From Ruminococcus sp. (GTDB lineage: Bacteria > Bacillota > Clostridia > Oscillospirales > Acutalibacteraceae), in contig JAFSZY010000026.1 of NCBI GenBank assembly GCA_017458845.1, positions 1 through 39,463 on the forward strand: 39,463 bases of DNA. Direction: 5' to 3'. A model generated the notes under the pieces. The model did not search any database. It saw only the letters and a program-made list of their open reading frames with translations, and had not been told where the DNA came from. The translations under genes were made by a program, and so were the position numbers. Below are positions 33,521-39,463 of this stretch, piece after piece. Within the stretch, counting starts at the first letter, position 1. Every line of letters begins with the position of its first letter.

Positions 33521-33556
33521 GGGGTGGCTCAAAAGTAGTTTGAGACACCCTTTTGT
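33521..33556 (+). terminator. Terminator after the Lys-rich protein
   Basis: GGGTG-G-CTCAAA pairs with TTTGAG-A-CACCC, followed by TTTTG. Confidence 0.8.
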
Positions 33557-33580
33557 GTCATAATGAAGAGCATTTTTCTT

Positions 33581-33700
33581 TGTCATTCCGAGCTTATCGA
33601 GGAATCTCCTTTCTCTATATACCGTTCATAAAGAGATGGGAGATTCTTCGTCGCTTTGCTCCTCTGAATGACAGTGAAGTGCATACCGCTCAGGATGACA
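33581..33700. repeat. Dispersed TGTCATTC inverted repeat element
   Basis: TGTCATTC (33581-33588) and GAATGACA (33666-33673) are terminal inverted repeats; inner parts GAGGAATCTCC and GGAGATTC also pair. A second GGATGACA end follows at 33693-33700. Elements with TCATTC...GAATGA ends and inner GAATCTC/GAGATTC are common short non-coding repeats in bacteria. I see no gene in 33701-33859. Confidence 0.65.
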
Positions 33701-33859
33701 GTTGATTTACCTTTTATGGCGGGACCTTATAATTTACATAAAGAATGCTATACCTAGACTTATGCCAAAGAAATAAAAAGTATTTTCAAAAAGATATTGA
33801 TTTATTTAGATTTATCTGTAATAATAGTATATATATAATAAAGATAAGGAGAATATCTT

Positions 33860-34360
33860 ATGGCTATTTTAGATTCAGTAAAGACAGGTTTTTCCACCGC
33901 TGTGGGTACCGTATCGGGCATTACACAGACTATCATAGAAAAAAACAGGCTAAATGCTCAGCTCAGCAGACTGCGTTCCCTGATGAAGAGCGAGTGCGAG
34001 ATGATTAACCGCGCTTACATCACTCTGGGCAAAAAGTACTATGAGAACAAAGTTAACGACAAGTCCGACACGTGCGAAAACGAGGAGGAGCTTTTTGAAA
34101 TTATCAAAAGCTCCAAGGAACAGGTAAAGAAGCTAAGAGAGCGTTATGTTAAACTTATTGAGAGCCAGACTGTCGAGATTACAAAGAAATATGACGTCGA
34201 GGACCTTGAGGATATCACCGTAGCGTGCTCAAATGAGGACGAATATGAGGTGTCTCCGTTCGTTTCAGAGTCCGAAGAAGTAACAGAAGATAACAAAAAT
34301 GTTACAAACAACGACGAGAATGTTACAATTGAAGAGGTTGCCGAGGAGGACAGCTTCTGA
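33860..34360 (+). CDS. Helical cytosolic protein with acidic tail, unknown
   Basis: 166 residues without signal or membrane segment. The start AILDSVKTGFSTAVGTVSGI is an amphipathic or weakly hydrophobic helix. Residues about 25-110 are charged helix likely to coil (EKNRLNAQLSRLRSLMKSEC, IKSSKEQVKKLRERYVKL), and the tail from about 120 is Glu/Asp-rich (EYEVSPFVSESEEVTEDN). Similar clostridial proteins pair such a coil with a zinc ribbon, absent here. The function is unknown. GATAAGGAG precedes the ATG. Confidence 0.75.
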   Translation: MAILDSVKTGFSTAVGTVSGITQTIIEKNRLNAQLSRLRSLMKSECEMINRAYITLGKKYYENKVNDKSDTCENEEELFEIIKSSKEQVKKLRERYVKLIESQTVEITKKYDVEDLEDITVACSNEDEYEVSPFVSESEEVTEDNKNVTNNDENVTIEEVAEEDSF

Positions 34361-34387
34361 TAAATGACGGCTAAAAATTCATCATTT

Positions 34388-34420
34388 AGGGGGTTTGCAC
34401 AACGCAAGCCCCCTGTTTTT
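34388..34420 (+). terminator. Terminator after the helical protein
   Basis: GGGGGTTTGC-ACAAC-GCAAGCCCCC stem followed by TGTTTTT. The next 230 bases are AT-rich; I see nothing in them before the promoter at 34653. Confidence 0.85.
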
Positions 34421-34652
34421 GTTAAAAGTTACGGAAAAATGGCATTTCTGAGGCGTTTAAGACAAAATTGTAATGTGCAAAACTGCAACAAAACCGTCAA
34501 AAAATCGCAAAATGTCAAATATTATCACTCTAAATAAGTGTAAAAACTTCACAAAACACCCATAATATTTCTGATTAAGAACAAAATACCCTTAAAATCT
34601 GCCTTATAATGGGAAAGCTGCTGTTTAAATTTCCATAATTATCAATAAGGGG

Positions 34653-34681
34653 TTGACAAAATGTAACAACTTTGTTACAAT
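34653..34681 (+). promoter_or_regulatory. Promoter with perfect palindrome, Big2-C39 gene
   Basis: Consensus TTGACA (34653-34658), 17-base spacer, TACAAT (34676-34681). The perfect palindrome TGTAACAA-CT-TTGTTACA (34662-34679) fills the spacer and covers most of the -10, a strong operator candidate. Confidence 0.75.
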
Positions 34682-34736
34682 ATGGTCGTTGTTTTGAATA
34701 AAGAAGAAGTAAGTGGTTTTGTATTAAGGAGTTTTT

Positions 34737-35597
34737 ATGCAGAAAAGAAAACTAACGATTGCTGTAATTGCCGCCTTGAGCGTATCAATATCCACAACGT
34801 TCGGCGTAATGGCATTAAGCACAGATTTCACTAAAACAGAAAAGCCTGCTATCGTAGAAGCGGCTACCGAGGCGGTAGAAGAAACCACAGCCTCTGTTGA
34901 ATCATCAATTGACAGAATCGTAGGTCTTGACATCAAAGGCGCGAAGATTGACGGCGATGAGGGCGAAAAGGTCTCCCTCAAGGTAGAGGCTAATACTAAT
35001 CAGAAGGTAAAATTCACATCTACTAATAAGAAGGTTGCTACGGTTAACTCTAAGGGCGTAGTAAGTCTCAAGTCCAAGGGTCAGGCTAAAATTGTCGCTA
35101 GGGTTGACGGTGAACAGGATGTTGTTAAAGTTAACGTTAACGAGTTTAAGGGCAACAACATCTCCAAGGATACTATGGCGAAAATCGCAAGCGAAATCGG
35201 CTGTCAGGTTGACCACGCTTATCCCGAGTCCACAATAATGTGCAGCGCTTATTCTTTCGCGTACGCGTATTATCAGGTAAAGGGCACACCCATCACTCCC
35301 GGCAGCGTATGGACAGGCGGCGGCTGTAACTGGGCAGGGGGAACAGTTATTCACTGTTCTTCAGCCGAGGAAATGCTCGCGACTATCAAGAAGCAGCTCG
35401 ACCAGAACAGAGCCTGCGTAGGGCTTCTCTCAATGGGCGCGGCTTATACACACTATGTTACGTTCTACAGCTACACAGGCAACGGTACCACTCTCAGCGA
35501 CTTTACAATTCTTGACCCCTGGGACGGTACAATCACAAGAGCAGAAGGTAAGTACACTTACAGCGGCGAGGGTTATGACGTTGTTATAATCAATTAA
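34737..35597 (+). CDS. Secreted Big2 + C39-like cysteine peptidase
   Basis: 286 residues. A signal peptide or anchor (about 1-27) is followed by an acidic Thr/Ala linker, a Big2 domain (about 60-135: SLKVEANTNQKVKFTSTNKK then VATVNSKGVVSLKSKGQAKI) and a C39-like peptidase domain (about 140-286). Likely catalytic residues are Cys in STIMCSAYSFAYAYY, His in AAYTHYVTFYSY and Asp in TILDPWDGT. It joins in one chain the two kinds of domain that the genes at 29935 and 30801 carry separately. TAAGGAG precedes the ATG; a palindrome covers its promoter. Confidence 0.87.
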   Translation: MQKRKLTIAVIAALSVSISTTFGVMALSTDFTKTEKPAIVEAATEAVEETTASVESSIDRIVGLDIKGAKIDGDEGEKVSLKVEANTNQKVKFTSTNKKVATVNSKGVVSLKSKGQAKIVARVDGEQDVVKVNVNEFKGNNISKDTMAKIASEIGCQVDHAYPESTIMCSAYSFAYAYYQVKGTPITPGSVWTGGGCNWAGGTVIHCSSAEEMLATIKKQLDQNRACVGLLSMGAAYTHYVTFYSYTGNGTTLSDFTILDPWDGTITRAEGKYTYSGEGYDVVIIN

Positions 35598-35607
35598 TAA
35601 TGAACTT

Positions 35608-35633
35608 GAGAGCATCCGAAAGGGTGCTCTTTT
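35608..35633 (+). terminator. Terminator after the Big2-C39 gene
   Basis: AGAGCATCC-GAAA-GGGTGCTCT stem followed by TTT. Confidence 0.75.
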
Positions 35634-35755
35634 CAGCGTTGCACCCCTTTAAAAGGGGGTACAGCCAACTGCCCACCTCCCACTTGAATTTAGGGATTTA
35701 CAAACGCATTATTAAATGTTACAATCAAAATAGCAAAACCCAAGGAGGGAATATT

Positions 35756-36337
35756 ATGGGATTATTTGACAAGATTTTTAACGAAGGCACAAATATGGTC
35801 AAGAACGCCGCAAACACGGTGGGCAATACTCTCGGCAACAAGACAGAGACTTTTACGTTTCAGGCTCTGCCCGAAAGCTTAGACCAGCTCAAGGCTCTGC
35901 CCGAGGCTACGATGGATTCGCCTTTTAAGACAGCGGCGCTCACGGTTTGCGCGCTGTGCGCCTATGCCGCCTCCGCAGAGGTCGGCACGGAAATGCTAAA
36001 TTTCCTCAAAGGTCCCGCGCCTTTGATGCCCGGCGAAATCAGCTTCTTAAAAGAGCGCTTCAGGGACAACTCTCCGCTTTTGCCTTTCTCGTATTTTGAG
36101 GGAGCCAAGCCCGAGAACAACTACACGCCCGACAAGCCTTTTACGCTGAAGGTTACCTCAAATCCGTACTCAAAGCGCGACGATACTCACACTACATTGT
36201 GGATAAAGAGCGGCGGAGCCGATAATCCCCGCGAGGTGGCTCTGAGACTTAAACCCTCCGAGGGCAAGTGGTATTTAAACGAGCAGCATTTGCTTGTGGG
36301 AATCCGCACGGCTGTTGCGGACGACCCGTGGGCATAG
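35756..36337 (+). CDS. Conserved protein of unknown function
   Basis: 193 residues, cytosolic by pattern. MGLFDKIFNEGTNMVKNAAN at the start is an amphipathic helix. The core KTAALTVCALCAYAASAEVG and NFLKGPAPLMPGEISFLKER followed by WYLNEQHLLVGIRTAVADDP recalls an uncharacterised domain seen in Firmicutes (possibly DUF6935; from memory, not checked). The start is ATG 35756 after AAGGAGGGA; the longer frame from 35600 runs over the preceding terminator. Confidence 0.8.
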   Translation: MGLFDKIFNEGTNMVKNAANTVGNTLGNKTETFTFQALPESLDQLKALPEATMDSPFKTAALTVCALCAYAASAEVGTEMLNFLKGPAPLMPGEISFLKERFRDNSPLLPFSYFEGAKPENNYTPDKPFTLKVTSNPYSKRDDTHTTLWIKSGGADNPREVALRLKPSEGKWYLNEQHLLVGIRTAVADDPWA

Positions 36338-36358
36338 TCATTTTTCAATTCTTAATTA

Positions 36359-36385
36359 CAGGCAGCCTTATGGCTGCCTTTTTTT
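36359..36385 (+). terminator. Terminator after the 193-residue protein
   Basis: GGCAGCC-TTAT-GGCTGCC stem followed by TTTTTTT. Confidence 0.85.
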
Positions 36386-36444
36386 GCACAAATTCCGCGC
36401 GCCTCCATAAGATGTACTGTAATTAATTTAGGAGGTAATTACTT

Positions 36445-37257
36445 ATGCCGGATATTCTTAATCCCAACCAAAACAACAGCGACAGCAACCAGAACGCCGA
36501 GCAGTCGTTTTGCATAGACGCTGACCGTGTATATGATTCGTGCGGAGATAAAGATTGCTTGTCGGAAATGCGCGTGTTCTTTACCGAGGCGGACCAAGCT
36601 GTGATAAACAGCGCCGCTTCGGTGCGAATCAGAGAAGCCAACATCATCAACACAGTTGTAAATGTGGAGCCTGTGACATATCACTGCGGATTCTATTCGG
36701 TCGATATGACGTTCTACTTCGAGATTGTTCTCGACGTGTACTCTAACGGCGGTTCCGCTCCGACTACTGTCAGCGGACTCTCCGTGTTTGCCAAGAGAGT
36801 AATTCTCTACGGCGGCAGCGGCAACGTAGCGGTGTTCTCAAGCGACGAGACAAGCGGATGTGTGGACCCCGACGACGCTAATCTGCCTACCGCAAAGGTT
36901 CAGGTGGCCCAGCCGATGGCGCTCACAGCCTGTCTTACAGAGTGCTGCAGCCCGTGTATGCCCAGCGCGGCAATACCCGATTGCGTGACGGAGTATTTCG
37001 GCGGGGCTATTGTACCGTCTCAGGCTCGCTCCGTGCTCGCGACAATTGGCGTGTTCACTATTGTTCAGCTTAAGCGCACTGTGCAAATGCTTATTCCCGC
37101 GTTTGACTTCTGTGTGCCCGACAAGGAGTGCGTAACCTCGACCGATAATCCCTGCGATATGTTCTCCAAGGTCGATTTCCCTGTTGAGCAGTTCTTCCCG
37201 CCCAATCTCGCTGATATTGACCCTGAGAATTTGGAAACTGGCTGCGGGTGCGGATAA
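36445..37257 (+). CDS. Cys-rich conserved clostridial protein, possibly spore-related
   Basis: 270 residues, no signal or membrane segment, about seventeen cysteines. FCIDADRVYDSCGDKDCLSE at the start, VRIREANIINTVVNVEPVTY, then YSVDMTFYFEIVLDVYSNGG and LTACLTECCSPCMPSAAIPD, ending in GCGCG. Related proteins are widespread in spore-forming Clostridia and I associate them with the spore coat, but this is recollection, not a test. AGGAGG lies 9 bases before the ATG. It appears as a single-gene unit. Confidence 0.75.
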   Translation: MPDILNPNQNNSDSNQNAEQSFCIDADRVYDSCGDKDCLSEMRVFFTEADQAVINSAASVRIREANIINTVVNVEPVTYHCGFYSVDMTFYFEIVLDVYSNGGSAPTTVSGLSVFAKRVILYGGSGNVAVFSSDETSGCVDPDDANLPTAKVQVAQPMALTACLTECCSPCMPSAAIPDCVTEYFGGAIVPSQARSVLATIGVFTIVQLKRTVQMLIPAFDFCVPDKECVTSTDNPCDMFSKVDFPVEQFFPPNLADIDPENLETGCGCG

Positions 37258-37260
37258 AAC

Positions 37261-37288
37261 AGTTGTCAGTATTCAGTAGTCAGCAGTC
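37261..37288 (+). repeat. Heptamer repeat (AGTNNTC type)
   Basis: AGTTGTC, AGTATTC, AGTAGTC and AGCAGTC in strict 7-base phase right after the stop codon. Confidence 0.7.
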
Positions 37289-37371
37289 GGTTGTGGTCGG
37301 GGGATAGACCTTCCATCTTTCGCAACGTTTGTGTCCCGAATGTATTAATAATGATATACACTATTTCAAAC

Positions 37372-37450
37372 TCGTAGGGGAGTCCGTCTCGGGCTCCCTT
37401 ACTTGCATTATTGTAAAACTTTAGGGATACCGAGACGGTATCCCCTACGA
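37372..37450. repeat. Short inverted-repeat element (MITE-like)
   Basis: TCGTAGGGGA (37372-37381) and CCGTCTCGG face CCGAGACGG and TCCCCTACGA (37441-37450), giving near-perfect 21-base terminal inverted repeats around a 37-base centre. It has no coding capacity. The rest of 37258-37600 holds two heptamer arrays and nothing else I can name. Confidence 0.75.
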
Positions 37451-37526
37451 AAAAGTATTATATAATTATGGGTAGTTTGGGAACAGGAGTTTTGTGTTAA
37501 ATGAAGTTTTGTTCTCGACGTTCGCT

Positions 37527-37547
37527 GACCACTTACCACTTTTCACT
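37527..37547 (-). repeat. Heptamer repeat, reverse orientation
   Basis: GACCACT, TACCACT and TTTCACT in 7-base phase, facing the array at 37261. Confidence 0.55.
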
Positions 37548-37600
37548 TGACTAACTTCCCGTAATACTTTATAGTATTATCAGGAAAGCGAGAACACACT

Positions 37601-38002
37601 ATGAATATTTTGTTTTTACTCAGGATAAAAAATGACGTAAGTTACATATACGACGACAACACACTGCGTCAGGGACTCGAGAAGATGAAGAGCCACGGCT
37701 ACACCGCTATCCCCGTAATCACTCGCGGGGGTGACTATGTGGGAACTATAAGCGAGGGTGACTTTCTTTGGCATATCATAAAGTACGGCAGGGGAAGTAT
37801 CAAGGACCAGGAAGAATACTTTGTCAGGGACATCATCCGCAAGGACTATATGCGTCCCGTTAAGGTCAGCGCCACAGCCGAGCAGCTTATTGAGAGCGCT
37901 ATGAATCAGAATTTCGTTCCCGTTGTTGACGACCGCAACAAGTTTATCGGTATCGTAACCCGACGTGACATTATCAAATACTTCATCGAGAAGAATAAAT
38001 AA
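37601..38002 (+). CDS. Protein with two CBS domains
   Basis: 133 residues, cytosolic. Two CBS motifs form one Bateman module: YIYDDNTLRQGLEKMKSHGY then AIPVITRGGDYVGTISEGDF for the first, and PVKVSATAEQLIESAMNQNF then PVVDDRNKFIGIVTRRDIIK for the second. Such stand-alone modules sense adenine nucleotides or related ligands; the partner is unknown. A GAAAGCGAG site lies upstream. It is the last chromosomal gene before the recombinase. Confidence 0.9.
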   Translation: MNILFLLRIKNDVSYIYDDNTLRQGLEKMKSHGYTAIPVITRGGDYVGTISEGDFLWHIIKYGRGSIKDQEEYFVRDIIRKDYMRPVKVSATAEQLIESAMNQNFVPVVDDRNKFIGIVTRRDIIKYFIEKNK

Positions 38003-38079
38003 AAGGACTGCGTTAGGGTTTACTCCGTAAGGAAGTTACACCCTAATGGGCGGCTCTTGTAAAATCTAATGTATTTAAC

Positions 38080-38115
38080 TACGGCACGGCTATAATGCTA
38101 TGCCGTATTTTTTTG
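38080..38115 (+). terminator. Terminator after the CBS gene
   Basis: TACGGCA (38080-38086) pairs with TGCCGTA (38101-38107), followed by a long T-run. It ends at the stop codon of the convergent recombinase gene. A second inverted repeat, TTAGGGT...ACCCTAA, lies at 38013-38046. Confidence 0.8.
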
Positions 38116-39463
38116 TTATGCAGACTTTTGTCTGCGCTGTTTCATTTTAGCTTGGAAGCCTTTTTCAAATTTTTCGGGTGTTTGGATATTGATGATACCA
38201 ACGCCTTTGTAGTGAATGTCTATCAGTTGATACCGCTTGCCATCAAGGTAGCGAGGTGCTGAAACGACAATTTTGTCAATAAACTCATTGACTAATTCGG
38301 GTGTCAGAGCTTTTGGGCTTGTAATATGCTTTACTCTTGCTATAAATTTCTGCAAGCTTTCAGTCTTGTCGGTTTCGGCTGTCATATAAGCTTCAAGCTC
38401 AGGTATCTTCGCCTTAAGCTCCTGCTGCTCGGCTTCATATCGCTTACTGAACATTTCAAAGCGTTCATCCGAAATCTTATGTGACACATTATCTTCGTAT
38501 ATCTTCAAGATAAGGTCATCTATTTCAGATATTCGCTTTTTGATTTTGTTCAGTTCTCGGCGTTTCGCCGCCAGCTCTTTGCGTTTCTCCTCGGTGTAGC
38601 AATCCATTTGCTTTCGAGCAAACTCTTTTTCGTAGGCTTGAACATTCAGAAACACCCTCTGCATATTTTCCAGCACCAACGAGTAGATCACTTTTTCTCT
38701 AATGTAGTGGGCTGAACATACGTCGGATTTTTTGCGATAGGATGAACAGAAGAAGTACGCTTGATTTTCCTTATAGTTGTTGGTTGCGCTGTAATACAAC
38801 TTCTCACCGCAGTCGGCGCAATAAACCAATCCCGAAAACATACTGACGATTCCCGTTCTTGTCGGCTTTCGCTTGTTCTTGCGCAGCTCTTTTACAAGTT
38901 CAAAGGTTTCTCTATCAATAATAGCCGGGTGGGTGTTTTCAAATACTAACCATTGTTCGGGCGGAAGCTCAACCTTCTTCTTGTTCTTGAAGGACTTGCG
39001 TTGGCTACGAAAGTTGACCGTATCTCCGCAATACTCCTGCTTACTTAGAATGGAAGCAACCGTGTCAGAACACCAATGGTACGATACGCTCGGTGGCTTG
39101 CCACAGTTTCTGCCAATGCTGATCCAGTATTCCGTCGGAGTCATCACTTCATCGGATTTAAGCTGTTTTGCAATTTGCGACGGTCCGAGTCCCGATACGC
39201 ACATTTTGAATATACACCTGACAATCTCGGCAGCCGGTTCATCTATGATCCATTCGTCTTTGTTGTCAGGATTTTTCATATATCCAAACGGTGGATTGGT
39301 GGTCAACGGCTTGCCTGATTTGCCTTTGCTTTGAAATACTCTGCGCACTTTGTCACTGGTGTTCTTTGCGTGCCATTCGTTAAAGAGGTCTTGCATAGGT
39401 ACAAGGTCGCTGATACCGTTCTTGGTGTCGATGTTATCCATGATGGCGATATAGCGAATGCCC
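38116..39463 (-). CDS. Large serine recombinase, N-terminal part outside window
   Basis: The frame runs to the right edge: the codons before the ATG at 39441 read GIRYIAIMDNIDTKNG, the end of a resolvase catalytic domain, so the catalytic serine lies beyond the window. Seen here are the tail of that domain, the recombinase domain (GKPLTTNPPFGYMKNPDNKD), a zinc ribbon (CADCGEKLYYS with later CSS and C), a long coiled coil (KRKELAAKRRELNKIKKRIS) and a basic C-terminus. This is the TndX/TnpX-type layout, used to move integrative and conjugative or mobilisable elements. Its 3' end faces the chromosome, so one element end should lie near 38003-38115. Confidence 0.93.
   Translation of the reverse strand, partial: GIRYIAIMDNIDTKNGISDLVPMQDLFNEWHAKNTSDKVRRVFQSKGKSGKPLTTNPPFGYMKNPDNKDEWIIDEPAAEIVRCIFKMCVSGLGPSQIAKQLKSDEVMTPTEYWISIGRNCGKPPSVSYHWCSDTVASILSKQEYCGDTVNFRSQRKSFKNKKKVELPPEQWLVFENTHPAIIDRETFELVKELRKNKRKPTRTGIVSMFSGLVYCADCGEKLYYSATNNYKENQAYFFCSSYRKKSDVCSAHYIREKVIYSLVLENMQRVFLNVQAYEKEFARKQMDCYTEEKRKELAAKRRELNKIKKRISEIDDLILKIYEDNVSHKISDERFEMFSKRYEAEQQELKAKIPELEAYMTAETDKTESLQKFIARVKHITSPKALTPELVNEFIDKIVVSAPRYLDGKRYQLIDIHYKGVGIINIQTPEKFEKGFQAKMKQRRQKSA

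Overview
The window looks like a chromosomal segment of a Gram-positive Clostridia bacterium of the Ruminococcus/Oscillospiraceae type. The reasons are strong AGGAGG-type ribosome binding sites, occasional TTG and GTG starts, zinc-type S14, L36, L24 and adenylate kinase, a clostridial S10-spc-alpha gene order, and several secreted proteins with Big2 or C39-like domains. The taxon is inferred from gene content and was not searched.

Layout. 1-689: 3' part of a secreted Thr-rich repeat protein on the minus strand. 861-2390: a sodium symporter (NSS/SNF family). 2563-3444: a DegV protein on the minus strand. 3454-4702 has no protein gene but is rich in RNA: a candidate structured RNA, a CAU tRNA, and two tandem paralogous small RNA genes, each with its own promoter and terminator. 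4703-5941: an OFA-type MFS transporter. 5942-6846: modular palindromic repeats. 6847-8997: a secreted duplicated-repeat protein and a 53-residue peptide gene. 9274-9789: a corrinoid adenosyltransferase on the minus strand.

10308-26192 is the large ribosomal protein cluster: promoter, long structured leader, then rpsJ-rplC-rplD-rplW-rplB-rpsS-rplV-rpsC-rplP-rpmC-rpsQ-rplN-rplX-rplE-rpsN-rpsH-rplF-rplR-rpsE-rpmD-rplO-secY-adk-map-KOW protein-infA-rpmJ-rpsM-rpsK-rpsD-rpoA-rplQ, closed by one intrinsic terminator. It supplies about half of the ribosomal proteins, the translocon channel, N-terminal methionine removal, IF-1 and the RNA polymerase alpha subunit. A 239-base non-coding spacer between rplW and rplB is unusual.

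26325-29525: a small membrane protein, a DMT transporter, an AzlCD branched-chain amino acid exporter pair and a CpXC protein. 29629-33510 is a visibly AT-rich accessory patch: a ribbon-helix-helix-like protein divergent from a lipoprotein (Big2 + SH3-like), an overlapping C39-like peptidase gene, a zinc-ribbon membrane protein and a Lys-rich secreted protein. At 34737-35597 one secreted protein fuses Big2 and C39-like domains, mirroring the split pair. 35756-38002 holds three uncharacterised or regulatory genes. The right edge cuts through a large serine recombinase (38116-39463), which suggests that a mobile element begins near 38050 and extends out of the window.

The most interesting material is non-coding: the paralogous RNA pair at 3962-4418, the structured RNA at about 3531-3728 that carries a 17-base copy of the neighbouring tRNA 3' end, and the matching TGTA/TACA palindromes over two promoters of secreted Big2/C39 genes.
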